From Chitinophagaceae bacterium (GTDB lineage: Bacteria; Bacteroidota; Bacteroidia; Chitinophagales; Chitinophagaceae), in NCBI GenBank assembly GCA_004173235.1, contig SEAC01000010.1, positions 1-61,279 on the forward strand: DNA of 61,279 nucleotides, in the 5' to 3' direction. A program made the position numbers and the translations under genes. This document shows positions 24,077-33,027 of this stretch, in pieces. The notes below the pieces were generated by a model. It was not told the origin of the DNA. It saw only the letters and a list, made by a program, of their open reading frames with translations, and made no database searches. The first letter of the stretch is position 1. The number at the start of each line of letters is the position of its first letter.

Positions 24077-26965
24077 ATGAAAAAGCTCACCTTATTCCTG
24101 CTCCTCCTGATCTCCATCGGCGCGGCAGCTCAGCGCACCGGCACCGTCAAAGGATTTCTCCTCGATGGATCCGACACCGCCCGCCGCGCGCTCGACGAAG
24201 CAACGGTGTCCATCATGCAGTCGTCCGACTCCACGCTGGTATCCTTCAACCTCACCTCTGCCAGCGGGTACTTCGAGATAAAGAACCTCACGTACGGCCA
24301 CTATTACCTGATGGTTTCCTACCAGGGCTTCTCCACGCTCAAGCGCTCCTTCAGCGTGTCGGCCGAGCAGCCGCTTGCCGACCTCGGCGACCTCCGCATG
24401 AGCACGCAATACCGCACGCTCGACGAGGTGGTGGTGAAAGACGTGGCGCCCATCAAGATCAAAGGCGATACGGTGGAATACAATGCCGGCTCCTTCAAAA
24501 CGAAACCCAACGCCAACGTGGAAGACCTATTGAAGAAGCTTCCGGGCGTGCAGGTAGACAAAGACGGCACCGTGAAAGCGCAGGGCGAGCAGGTGCAGAA
24601 GGTGTATGTGGATGGAAAGGAATTTTTCGGCAGCGATCCGAAGCTGGCCACCAAGAACCTTGCTGCGGATATGGTGGAAAGCGTGCAGGTGTACGACGAC
24701 ATGAGCGACCAGGCCAAGTTCAACAAGATCGACGACGGCAGCCGCGCAAAGGCCATCAACATCAAGCTGAAAAAAGACAAGAAGAACGGCACCTTCGGCA
24801 AGGCATCGGCAGGTTACGGCACCAGCGACCGCTACGATGCATCCTTCAACCTGAACCGCTTCAGGGGCGACCGCCAGATCTCGGTGATCGGTGCGGCCAA
24901 CAACGTGAACAAGCAAGGGTTTTCCTTCAACGATATCATCAGTGTGATGGGTGGCATGGGCGGCATGATGCGCGCCGGCGGCGAAGGGGGCGGTGGCAAC
25001 ATGACCTTCAGCGGCCGCGGCCTTCCCGGCATGGGCAGCGGCAACTCCGCAACCGGCATCTCGCGCGCGCTCTCGGGCGGCCTCAACTACCGCGACTCGT
25101 GGAGCCCGCGCATCGACGTCAACGGCTCGCTCTTCTGGAGCAACACGCGCAACAATGCATACACGCTCACGCACCGCGAAGACAAGCCCTTCCCCGGCAT
25201 CGACTCGGTGAACTTCACCAACACCCGCTCGCAGGCGATGCGGCAGAACGACAACCTGCGCTTCAACTTCCGCGTGGAATGGCGCCTCGACTCGATGAAC
25301 AGCCTCCTTTACACACCCGCGGTAACGCTGCAGCATTCGGCTACCGATGCTTACGATACGTCGATGCAGCAGGCGGTGGTAAATGGCGGCCCTGAGAAAA
25401 CAACGCTTTCGGCACAAAACAGCAACAGCAGCCTGCGCGACGGGCACAGCATCAACCAAAGCCTGCTGTGGCGCCACCGCACGCGCCGCGCAGGTCGCAC
25501 CATCACCGTGGGCCTCACCAGCGCCATCAACAACAGCGACGGCAGCAGCTCCATCTATTCGCCTACCACCTATTATCGCGGTGGCAGCACGCCGTTCGCA
25601 ATCGTGCAGGACCAGGAAACCGATCAGAAGACGCGCTCGTTCAACAACACATTGAGCGGATCGTATACCGAACCCATCGGCCGCAACAAAGTGCTGGAGT
25701 TAAACTATGCCTACACGCGCAACTACTCGGAATCGGACCGCCAGACGAGGTTGTTCAATCCGACTTCGGGCAAGCACGACATCATAAGCGCACCGCAAAC
25801 CAACTCGTTTTCGAATACCTATGTGGCCAACCGCGTGGGCGCCAACTTCCGCATGCAGCAACGCAAATACAACTTCCAGGTGGGCGTGGGCGTGCAGTTT
25901 GGAACGCTCAGCACACATAGCTTCAAGGCGATGGGCAACAAGGATACAACGTATCGCCAGTCGTACACCAACCTCTTCCCAACGGCCAACTTCCAGTACA
26001 ACTTTACGCGCAACAAGAACCTGCGCTTCAACTACCGTGGCCGCACCAACCAGCCGGGCATTTCGCAGCTGCAGGATGCGCCCGATTACAGCAACCCGCT
26101 GCAGGTGACCACCGGCAACCCGAGGCTGGGGCAGGAGTTTGTAAACAACATCAACGTGAACTACAACATGTTCCAGTTCACCACGTTCAAATACTACTCC
26201 ATCAACTTCAGCTTTTCGCAAACGGCCAATAAGATCGTGAACGGCATCGACAGCCTCAAGCTCAATCCTGCCGACCTCGTGCCGCGCCAGCTGATACGCC
26301 CCGAAAACCTGAATGGCGCCTACAACGCGATGCTGTTCTTTGTGTACGGTGCGCCGGTGCGCAAGATCAAGGGGCTCAACCTGAACTTCAACACCATGGG
26401 GCTCTACAACCGCGACGTGAGCCTGCTGTATAAGGTGCGCAACTTCAACCATACGTTGATGGCTAACCAGAGCCTCGGCTTCAACTACAATTACAAAGAC
26501 AAGCTGGACTTCGGCCTTACCGCGGCGCTGGCCTACAACAAGATCAAGTATGAAAGCAACGAATCGCTGAATAACGATTACTTCACGCAAACCTATTCGT
26601 TCGACTTCAGCTATACGTTCAGGAAGGATTTCATCATCGCTACCGACTTCGATTACTACGTCAACAGCGGCCGTGCGGCAGGCTTCAATCAAAACATACC
26701 GATGTGGAATGCGTCCATTGCGAAGCAGTTCCTCAAAGGCAAGCAGGCCGAGCTGAAGCTGAGCGTGAACGACATCCTCAACCAGAATCAAAGCATCACG
26801 CGCAATACGGGAACGAATTACGTGGAAGACGTGCAGACGAACGTGCTGCAGCGCTACTTCATGCTCACGTTCACCTACAACCTCAACCGCATGGCTGGCC
26901 GCAATATGTTCAACATGCCGCGGCCCATGCAGCGCACGATGAAGAACATGCGCGTGGGTATGTAG
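24077..26965 (+). CDS. Outer-membrane beta-barrel protein, TonB-receptor-like
   Basis: 962 residues with signal peptide (LTLFLLLLISIGAAAQ). An N-terminal carboxypeptidase-regulatory-like beta sandwich (about 20-110; GTVKGFLLDGS, SGYFEIKNLTYGHYYLMVSYQGF) is followed by a plug-like domain (about 115-225; VDGKEFFGSDPKLATKNLAADMVESVQVYDD) and a long barrel with many aromatic-ended strands. A Gly/Met-rich loop (GGMGGMMRAGGEGGGGNMTF) lies near 290-310. This is the outer-membrane beta-barrel family that resembles TonB receptors but usually lacks a TonB box. Cargo is unknown; no SusD gene is adjacent. A terminator follows. Confidence 0.9.
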   Translation: MKKLTLFLLLLISIGAAAQRTGTVKGFLLDGSDTARRALDEATVSIMQSSDSTLVSFNLTSASGYFEIKNLTYGHYYLMVSYQGFSTLKRSFSVSAEQPLADLGDLRMSTQYRTLDEVVVKDVAPIKIKGDTVEYNAGSFKTKPNANVEDLLKKLPGVQVDKDGTVKAQGEQVQKVYVDGKEFFGSDPKLATKNLAADMVESVQVYDDMSDQAKFNKIDDGSRAKAINIKLKKDKKNGTFGKASAGYGTSDRYDASFNLNRFRGDRQISVIGAANNVNKQGFSFNDIISVMGGMGGMMRAGGEGGGGNMTFSGRGLPGMGSGNSATGISRALSGGLNYRDSWSPRIDVNGSLFWSNTRNNAYTLTHREDKPFPGIDSVNFTNTRSQAMRQNDNLRFNFRVEWRLDSMNSLLYTPAVTLQHSATDAYDTSMQQAVVNGGPEKTTLSAQNSNSSLRDGHSINQSLLWRHRTRRAGRTITVGLTSAINNSDGSSSIYSPTTYYRGGSTPFAIVQDQETDQKTRSFNNTLSGSYTEPIGRNKVLELNYAYTRNYSESDRQTRLFNPTSGKHDIISAPQTNSFSNTYVANRVGANFRMQQRKYNFQVGVGVQFGTLSTHSFKAMGNKDTTYRQSYTNLFPTANFQYNFTRNKNLRFNYRGRTNQPGISQLQDAPDYSNPLQVTTGNPRLGQEFVNNINVNYNMFQFTTFKYYSINFSFSQTANKIVNGIDSLKLNPADLVPRQLIRPENLNGAYNAMLFFVYGAPVRKIKGLNLNFNTMGLYNRDVSLLYKVRNFNHTLMANQSLGFNYNYKDKLDFGLTAALAYNKIKYESNESLNNDYFTQTYSFDFSYTFRKDFIIATDFDYYVNSGRAAGFNQNIPMWNASIAKQFLKGKQAELKLSVNDILNQNQSITRNTGTNYVEDVQTNVLQRYFMLTFTYNLNRMAGRNMFNMPRPMQRTMKNMRVGM

Positions 26966-27059
26966 GAAGAGCTTAGCCGATCGTAAACCTGCCGTATTCG
27001 TGGATGAAAGGACTAATCCTTTACCAATAAACGAATAAACCGATATACCGGTAACTAAG

Positions 27060-27087
27060 AGAGCCGCTCGAGGGAGCGGCTCTTTAA
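27060..27087 (+). terminator. Intrinsic terminator of the barrel gene
   Basis: AGAGCCGCTC 27060-27069 pairs with GAGCGGCTCT 27074-27083, loop GAGG, followed by TT and AAT. Confidence 0.85.
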
Positions 27088-27113
27088 TGTTTTTTGCGGT
27101 ACGCCTGCAACTA

Positions 27114-27272
27114 CTACTTCCGGCGACGGATGGACGGGGCCACCGTCGTTTGGCCGAAAAGAAGCACGCCCATAATCGAGCGCAGCGTATAGAACACGTT
27201 CAGCGAAGGCTTGTAATGCGCTTCGTAAACCCTGATCTCCGGACGCACATCGGCAATCTGCTTGTTTTTCAT
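27114..27272 (-). CDS. Hypothetical 52-residue protein
   Basis: A short open frame from the ATG at 27272 giving MKNKQIADVRPEIRVYEA and ending VAPSIRRRK. The middle (LNVFYTLRSIMGVLLFG) is hydrophobic enough for a weak membrane helix. No clear promoter or ribosome site is visible, and I do not recognise the family. It fills an otherwise empty stretch and its composition is protein-like, so I keep it at low confidence. Confidence 0.35.
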   Translation of the reverse strand: MKNKQIADVRPEIRVYEAHYKPSLNVFYTLRSIMGVLLFGQTTVAPSIRRRK

Positions 27273-27384
27273 GTAGGACGATTTAAGTGGAAACAATAGG
27301 GATTCGGAAGATAAGGAAAATTTGTGGATAAATTCTAAAAATTTGTGAATTTCCTGTGTATTTTGTAGTCAAATATCCCTGCTT

Positions 27385-27945
27385 ATGAAGTACCACCTAT
27401 GCACTCTGCTGAGTGCCACACTGCTAGCCGGTAGTGTGTTCGCACAGCCCAAGATCCCCGGCACATCAGTATTTCGCGACGACATTCAAAAGGTAGTAGC
27501 CGACTTTCCGCACGACTTTACACGGCTCCGCGGCCAGCGCATCGACGCCAGTCCGCAAACGGTAGAGTATGCCTCCATTGTAAAGCCCGACGGTACGAGC
27601 GAAAGCAGCATCACCGAATACAGCAGCGGCGGCAAGGCTGTGTATAGCTGGCAAACGGTGCTGCTTCGCAGTGAAGACTATGCCGAAGCAGCCAAGAAAT
27701 ACAAATGGGCCTTTCAGCAACTCAAGGGTATGAACGTGCGCTACGTTGTGGACCAGTACACGCTCGAAGGGCATTATGGTGCTCCCGACGAAGGCCGCTC
27801 TTTTGCCATCACCGACCTCAGCGTGGCACATCCACCGGAGGGCCTGCGCAAGTTGCGCGTGCGCGTGCAGCTCCAGCTCGAAGAGAACGAGTGGAAAGTG
27901 ACGCTTTCGGTGTTTGAAAAAGAGAAGGAAGACCAGGAAATGTAA
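27385..27945 (+). CDS. Secreted protein of unknown function
   Basis: 186 residues with a signal peptide (HLCTLLSATLLAGSVFAQ). The mature part mixes helices and strands: IQKVVADFPHDFTRLRGQRI, then a run of paired strands ending VRVQLQLEENEWKVTLSVFEKEKE. There is no Cys in the mature chain and no membrane helix, so it is probably periplasmic. A strong hairpin terminator follows. I do not recognise a named family. Confidence 0.75.
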   Translation: MKYHLCTLLSATLLAGSVFAQPKIPGTSVFRDDIQKVVADFPHDFTRLRGQRIDASPQTVEYASIVKPDGTSESSITEYSSGGKAVYSWQTVLLRSEDYAEAAKKYKWAFQQLKGMNVRYVVDQYTLEGHYGAPDEGRSFAITDLSVAHPPEGLRKLRVRVQLQLEENEWKVTLSVFEKEKEDQEM

Positions 27946-27997
27946 ACTGGAGATGTAAAATGTGAGATGTGAAATGTGAGATGTGTGATGTGGAATG

Positions 27998-28033
27998 CAA
28001 GTGGCCGCTCCCCCGGGAGCGGCCACTTGTTTA
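27998..28033 (+). terminator. Intrinsic terminator after the 27385 gene
   Basis: A 14-15 bp stem, CAAGTGGCCGCTCC with GGAGCGGCCACTTG (27998-28029), followed by TTTATTATTT. Just before it stand several ATGTGAGATGTG repeats. Confidence 0.85.
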
Positions 28034-28069
28034 TTATTTCATCGAAGAACTGGCCCGCCTTCGCAGTCG

Positions 28070-28150
28070 CTTTTTCGGGCACGCATTACCCCCCGCCATC
28101 GCTGCCGCTCTTTCGGGCAGGCATTACCACATCACCCCATTACCCCATTC
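28070..28150. repeat. Direct repeat and ATTACC array
   Basis: CGCTTTTTCGGGCACGCATTACC and CGCTCTTTCGGGCAGGCATTACC stand 37 bp apart, followed by ATTACCACATCACC and CCATTACCCCATT units related to the array before comB. No gene is seen here. Confidence 0.55.
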
Positions 28151-28151
28151 G

Positions 28152-28979
28152 CTACTGCTGTATGCGTATCGTCTGCCCCGCCGGCATATTCGCCCGCATC
28201 GTTTCCATGATCTTGTCGCTTTCCACCTGGAATTCGGCGGGTGTTACGCGCTTGCCGCCCTTGGGTGCGCGGATGGTGCTGAGCGACACTTTCGCGCTGA
28301 TGCCGGTGGCGCGGATCACCTGCCGGCCATTGTTGACATTCACCTCAAGCACGAGTCCGGGCAGTTGTCCCTGGAAGTCGGCGGGGCCAACGCTTACCGG
28401 GATGTCGGTGGTATACCACGCAACGATGGTGGCCGTGTCGGCAACGGGTATGCGCTTCATCTCGCCATTCTCCATCGACACTGCCATGCGCTGGCCGATG
28501 CGCTGCGCTGTAGCCTTCCGGGCGAGGTGACCCAGGATCATTTTCGTTTCTTCCGACAGTTTCCAGCCCAGGCGGGCGATGGAATCCACGATGATAAAGT
28601 CGTTGTCGAACAGCTCGCGCTTGTCGAGGCGCTGCCCCTTGGCGAAGTTGAAATAGCTTTCATCGTTGTTGCCTGCCTGCCGCATCACGAAGGTGCCGCC
28701 GCCGCTGTTGATGGTGGTGGCATCGGTGCCGTCTACCACCGGCACGATGCGCCACAGCGACTGGTCGTTGCCGAAAAGAAGCTCGAATACATCGGTGCGC
28801 TCCTTCGGCATCCGCGCTTCCACTTCGGGCGGAAGGTTGGCCGGGCGGCGGATCTGCATCACGCGCTCATACGTTACCGTGCCTTCGCGCTTTACAGGCA
28901 CTTCGGTGCTTACCCCCTGCTTCTGCGCCTGCGCGAAGCCGGCAAGCAAGAGGCAAATGGGAAGGATCATCTTTTTCAT
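28152..28979 (-). CDS. GLPGLI family protein
   Basis: 275 residues from the ATG at 28979, with signal peptide (MKKMILPICLLLAGFAQAQ). The family signature appears as QGQLPGLVLEVNVNNG in the C-terminal half, preceded by WYTTDIPVSVGPADF. Early strands read GTVTYERVMQIRRPANLPPE. GLPGLI proteins are exported Bacteroidota proteins of unknown role, often near TonB-like barrels; here the barrel gene at 24-27 kb is two genes away. An exact -7 box lies at 29034-29041, giving a leader of about 50 nt, back to back with the kinase promoter. Confidence 0.88.
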   Translation of the reverse strand: MKKMILPICLLLAGFAQAQKQGVSTEVPVKREGTVTYERVMQIRRPANLPPEVEARMPKERTDVFELLFGNDQSLWRIVPVVDGTDATTINSGGGTFVMRQAGNNDESYFNFAKGQRLDKRELFDNDFIIVDSIARLGWKLSEETKMILGHLARKATAQRIGQRMAVSMENGEMKRIPVADTATIVAWYTTDIPVSVGPADFQGQLPGLVLEVNVNNGRQVIRATGISAKVSLSTIRAPKGGKRVTPAEFQVESDKIMETMRANMPAGQTIRIQQ

Positions 28980-29033
28980 GTCGTTAGTTTTTTGGTGGTA
29001 CCCGGCTTCAGCCTGTTGTACGAAAGATTTCGT

Positions 29034-29041
29034 CAAATATA
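29034..29041 (-). promoter_or_regulatory. -7 element TATATTTG of the GLPGLI gene
   Basis: Exact TAnnTTTG on the minus strand. It is divergent to the kinase promoter at 29131. Confidence 0.55.
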
Positions 29042-29130
29042 GAAAGCCGTGTGCACAGCAACGCGTTAAGAAGCGTTGGAACTACGTTAATTAAGGTTAA
29101 GTAAACGGTATGCGGCTCCATTCTGGACGC

Positions 29131-29138
29131 TACATTTG
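29131..29138 (+). promoter_or_regulatory. -7 element TACATTTG of the kinase-regulator operon
   Basis: Exact TAnnTTTG. Five bases separate it from the GTG at 29144, so the message would start at or next to the start codon. Confidence 0.55.
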
Positions 29139-29143
29139 TCGCC

Positions 29144-30592
29144 GTGCAGCGCCCCTTTCAAAATACCCGTTGGATGCCCCTCCTGATGCTCCTGGCCATC
29201 GCCTGCATCGCCGCCTTTCAATACTACTGGCTGCAGGAGGCCTGGCATCGCGAAAGCCGCTCGCTGGGGCGCGGCAGCAACTTCATCTTCCGCGAAAGCG
29301 TGCGCCAGCTGCAGGCCTCCAAGATCAACATCGACCGCCTCCAACCCGACAGTGCCGGAAGCAAAGTATATATCCGCACCGTCGGTCCACGCCGGCTAAC
29401 GATCGGCACCGACAGCAACCTGGTAGGTATGGTGCAGATGCTCAACGAGCGGATGGTGCGCGAGCGCTTCGCCGATTCCACCCGCGTGGTGAAGGCACTG
29501 GCGCTTCCCGAAGAGCGCATCGCCGACAGCAGCGAACTTGCCCGCCGGCGCCGCTTCCGCGAGCGAGACCGCTTGTTTCAACTCATGTTCGACGCGGAAG
29601 CCCCGGGCGATTCGATCCACGTGCGCGATGTGGACAGCCTCTTTGGTCGGAGGATGCGCCAGCAAAACCTGAACGTTCCCTTCACCGTTGCGCGCACCGC
29701 ACCGCGGCCCAACGACACGCTGCCCAACCGCATCACCGTTGGCCTCCGCAACCCGGTTACCTATGAGCTGCAACTGGGCAACACCGTTCCGTACCTCCTG
29801 CAAAAAACCGCGGGTCCGATAATACTGTCCGCCTTCCTCGTGCTTTTTTGCGCGCTCTCCTTCTGGGTGCTTTACCGCAACCTGCAGCGCCAGCGCAAGC
29901 TTGCCGACATCAAAAACGAATTTATTTCCAACATAACGCACGAGCTCAAAACACCGATCGCTACCGTGAGCGTTGCCATCGAAGCCCTGCGCAGCTTTAA
30001 TGCGTCGATGGATCCGGCGCGCTCGAAAGAATATCTAGACATATCGGCCAATGAACTGCAGCGCCTGTCGCTGCTCGTAGACAAGGTGCTGAAGCTTTCG
30101 ATGTTTGAAAAGCGGTCCATCGACCTGAAGTACGAAGACCTCGACCTCCAGGATCTTGTAGAGGAAGTGACCACGTCGATGCGGCTGCAGTTCGAGCGCC
30201 GCCATGCTACCGTTACGGTGGAAGCAGTGGGCGATACCACGCTCCAGGGCGATCGCCTGAACCTGGTGAGCGTGCTCTTCAACCTCGTAGACAATGCGCT
30301 CAAATACAGCGAGGGTAACCCACGCATAACGATCGCGCTGCGCGAAGCCGGAAATCGGGTAGAGCTTACCGTTAGTGATGAAGGCATCGGTGTGCCTGAC
30401 GAATACCGCAAGCGTATCTTTGAAAAGTTCTTCCGCGTGCCTACGGGCAACATCCATAATGCGAAAGGCTATGGCCTTGGACTCAGTTACGTATCGCACG
30501 TTGTAGACCGCCACCACGGCAGCATCCGCGTTGAGCCCAACGGGGGCAGCGGCAGCCGTTTCATTATCACCCTTCCCAAAACCGCAGCATGA
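29144..30592 (+). CDS. Membrane sensor histidine kinase
   Basis: 482 residues starting with GTG. Membrane helices at about 11-29 and 223-244 enclose a periplasmic sensor of about 190 residues with no named domain. The cytoplasmic part has HisKA (phospho-acceptor His266 in FISNITHELKTPIATV) and HATPase: N box LFNLVDNALKYS, G1 DEGIGVPDEY, F box FEKFFR, G2 GYGLGL. No HAMP is present. Homologues begin about 10 residues before RWMPLL, which favours the GTG over the ATG at 29174. The gene overlaps the regulator gene by 4 bp (ATGA), so both are co-translated. Signal unknown. Confidence 0.94.
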   Translation: MQRPFQNTRWMPLLMLLAIACIAAFQYYWLQEAWHRESRSLGRGSNFIFRESVRQLQASKINIDRLQPDSAGSKVYIRTVGPRRLTIGTDSNLVGMVQMLNERMVRERFADSTRVVKALALPEERIADSSELARRRRFRERDRLFQLMFDAEAPGDSIHVRDVDSLFGRRMRQQNLNVPFTVARTAPRPNDTLPNRITVGLRNPVTYELQLGNTVPYLLQKTAGPIILSAFLVLFCALSFWVLYRNLQRQRKLADIKNEFISNITHELKTPIATVSVAIEALRSFNASMDPARSKEYLDISANELQRLSLLVDKVLKLSMFEKRSIDLKYEDLDLQDLVEEVTTSMRLQFERRHATVTVEAVGDTTLQGDRLNLVSVLFNLVDNALKYSEGNPRITIALREAGNRVELTVSDEGIGVPDEYRKRIFEKFFRVPTGNIHNAKGYGLGLSYVSHVVDRHHGSIRVEPNGGSGSRFIITLPKTAA

Positions 30593-31269
30593 AGCAACCC
30601 AGGATCCTGTACGTAGAAGACGAGATCTTTCTCGCCAAGATCGTAAGTGAAACGCTGCAGGGCCGCGGCTTTGAAGTAGTGCTCGAAGGCGATGGAGCGA
30701 AGGCGCTGCAGCGCTTCGAAGAGCATACGCCCGATGTGTGCCTGCTCGATATCATGCTTCCCAACAAGGACGGCTTCGAAATCGCCGACGCCATCCGCGA
30801 TCGCAACACCGAAGTGCCGATCATCTTTCTGAGTGCAAAGAGCGAAGCCAACGATGTGGTGAACGGCTTCAAGCTTGGAGCCAACGATTACATCCGCAAG
30901 CCCTTTTCGATGGAGGAGCTCATCGTGCGCATCGAGAACGTGCTCCGCCACCCCGTTACTGCCGGCGAGCAGGACGAAATGAAGCTGGGCGAATACGTTT
31001 TCAACTCGAAGCGCCAGACGCTCGCGCACCCGCAGGACACGCGCAAGCTTTCGTACCGCGAGAGCGAGCTCCTGCGGCTGCTCTATCAAAACCGCAACGC
31101 AGTCGTGGAGCGCCGCGACATCCTCAACCTGCTCTGGGGCTCCGATTCGTTCTTCAATAGCCGCAACCTCGACGTCTACATTACCAAGCTCCGCAACTAC
31201 CTCAAGCTCGATCCGGGCATTGAGATCATTACGATCAAAGGGATTGGATATCGGTTTGTGTTAGGATAG
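30589..31269 (+). CDS. OmpR-type response regulator
   Basis: 226 residues. The receiver domain has the acidic pair at E10-D11, phospho-acceptor D54 (VCLLDIMLPNKDG), the Ser in FLSAK and Lys in YIRKPF. The C-terminal winged helix (about 130-225) holds LSYRESELLRLL, DILNLLWGSDSFFNSRNLDVYITKLR and IKGIGYRFV. It is the partner of the kinase coded just before it and shares a 4-bp ATGA overlap. It probably binds DNA as a dimer; targets cannot be told from the sequence. Confidence 0.96.
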   Translation: MKQPRILYVEDEIFLAKIVSETLQGRGFEVVLEGDGAKALQRFEEHTPDVCLLDIMLPNKDGFEIADAIRDRNTEVPIIFLSAKSEANDVVNGFKLGANDYIRKPFSMEELIVRIENVLRHPVTAGEQDEMKLGEYVFNSKRQTLAHPQDTRKLSYRESELLRLLYQNRNAVVERRDILNLLWGSDSFFNSRNLDVYITKLRNYLKLDPGIEIITIKGIGYRFVLG

Positions 31270-31305
31270 GGGCTCAGCTGGCACACGTTTTTCTGTCTTT
31301 CTTCC

Positions 31306-32976
31306 ATGCCGCTTTCCCGACGCAAACGCTGGTTCCTCTGGGGCCTCTCCATCTTCGCATTTTTGATGGTGCTGCTGGCCGTAGCGGCCGAGCGTTACGT
31401 GGAGCCGGCATTGCGCAAGCGCATCGGCGTGCTCATCGTGCAGGGCTCCGACAGCCTGTACAACTGGCGCATGGGCAAGCTCGACGTAAGCCTGTTTGGC
31501 GGACACGTGGCCATTGAAGGGCTGCATATTGAAGTGGACAGCAATCAATACCGCGTGCTGCTCGCCGAAAAGCGCCTCCCGCCACTTACCATGAATGTCG
31601 ACATGCCCTACGGACACCTCCGCGGCATCGACGTGTTCAACCTCCTCCTCGGCCGCAACGTGCGCATCGGCGAGCTGGTGACCGAAGGCGCGCACATCGA
31701 GGTGTGGCGCAACGGCCGCGAGCAACGGCAGAACTGGAACCGCCCGCCGCTTTGGAAAATGATCCGCCCCAACATCAACTCGATCGTATTGAAAAGACTC
31801 AAGCTCGAAGGCGTGCGCTTTGGCTACAGGCATGCCGACGACAGCGGCGATGTGCAGTTGAAGTTCGACACCTGCTCTGCCCTTGTGCGCGACATCCGTA
31901 TCGACAGCGCCGCCTCGGTCGACCCCGAGCGCATCGGCTTTTGCCGCTATGTGAAACTGCACTTCTACGACCTCAAGTTCCGCTCCGCCGACTCGAGCAT
32001 GAAGCTGAAAGCGCGCACCATCGATTATAGTTCGGAAGACAAGCTGCTCAGCATCCGCGATTTCAAAATGCAGCCGACGCTCAAAGACAAGGAGAGTTTT
32101 TACGAAGGTGCCGACAAGCAACGCGAGATGACCGTGATCGAATTCGCGCAGCTGGATCTTACCAAATTCCGGATGGAGGAATTCGTTCGCAACAATGCCG
32201 TGATGGCTGATAGCCTGCTGGTAGATACGCCGTCTATCCGTATTTATACGGATAAGACGCTGCCGCCGACGCTGGAAGGAAAGATGGGACGTTACCCGCA
32301 ACAGCTGCTGATGCACGCACGCACCGACATCCACATCAAGGGCATCGCCCTCCGCGATGCCAACCTGACGTATACCGAACGGTCGGAGAAAAGCGGGCAG
32401 GAAGGAACGCTTGCGCTCAACCACCTCAACATCACCGTCAGCAACGTGACCAATATCAAGACGGAGATCATGCGCGACAGCACCTGCCGGCTCGAGGCCA
32501 ACGGCAACATCCTGGGCACGTCGCCGCTCAGGGCAACGTTCCTGTTTTTTCTGAACGAGCCCGAGGGCCGCTTCCAATGCAACGGAACGATCGCGAATGT
32601 GCAGGCCTCTCAGCTCAACGGACTCGCCGAGCCGCTTGCCGGCATCCGCATGCAGTCGCTCGACCTGCAGGAGCTGCGCTTCCGGCTGGAAGGCAACGAC
32701 TACACGGCGCGCGGTGAAGTAGGAATGCGCTATCGCAACCTATACCTCGTGCTGCAAAAGGAAGACGAGGAAACCGGCTTGCTGAAGACGAAGAAGCTGC
32801 TCACCAAGCTGGTGAACAAATACACGCTCCTGCACGAAAACCCCGCACCCGATGGGTATGAGGCCGTTGCGCGCAACGTGGAGCGCAGCCGCCTGATGAC
32901 GCAGACGTTCTTTGGGCTGGTATGGAAGACGATCTTCAGCGGCATGCAAACGATCATGACCAACACCGCCGACTAA
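31306..32976 (+). CDS. AsmA-like / DUF748-type membrane-anchored protein
   Basis: 556 residues with one N-terminal membrane helix (about 9-29) and a long periplasmic beta-rich chain. Repeated strand pairs such as LDVSLFGGHVAIEGLHIEVD, LVTEGAHIEVWRNG and LKLEGVRFGYRHADDSG fit the AsmA/YhdP/DUF748 group, bridge-like proteins linked to lipid transport between membranes. No AsmA C-terminal signature is obvious, so the family is tentative. The gene follows the regulator after 36 bp and may be read through. It contains a copy of CCGTATTTATACGG at 32238. Confidence 0.6.
   Translation: MPLSRRKRWFLWGLSIFAFLMVLLAVAAERYVEPALRKRIGVLIVQGSDSLYNWRMGKLDVSLFGGHVAIEGLHIEVDSNQYRVLLAEKRLPPLTMNVDMPYGHLRGIDVFNLLLGRNVRIGELVTEGAHIEVWRNGREQRQNWNRPPLWKMIRPNINSIVLKRLKLEGVRFGYRHADDSGDVQLKFDTCSALVRDIRIDSAASVDPERIGFCRYVKLHFYDLKFRSADSSMKLKARTIDYSSEDKLLSIRDFKMQPTLKDKESFYEGADKQREMTVIEFAQLDLTKFRMEEFVRNNAVMADSLLVDTPSIRIYTDKTLPPTLEGKMGRYPQQLLMHARTDIHIKGIALRDANLTYTERSEKSGQEGTLALNHLNITVSNVTNIKTEIMRDSTCRLEANGNILGTSPLRATFLFFLNEPEGRFQCNGTIANVQASQLNGLAEPLAGIRMQSLDLQELRFRLEGNDYTARGEVGMRYRNLYLVLQKEDEETGLLKTKKLLTKLVNKYTLLHENPAPDGYEAVARNVERSRLMTQTFFGLVWKTIFSGMQTIMTNTAD
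32238..32251 (+). other. CCGTATTTATACGG near-palindrome, copy 1
   Basis: One of four exact copies in the window; inside the AsmA-like gene, read as codons for R-I-Y-T. Confidence 0.6.
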
Positions 32977-33027
32977 CGCCTCCACGACCGGTTTTGCATT
33001 TGGCCGGCAACATTCGACTTTCGCACT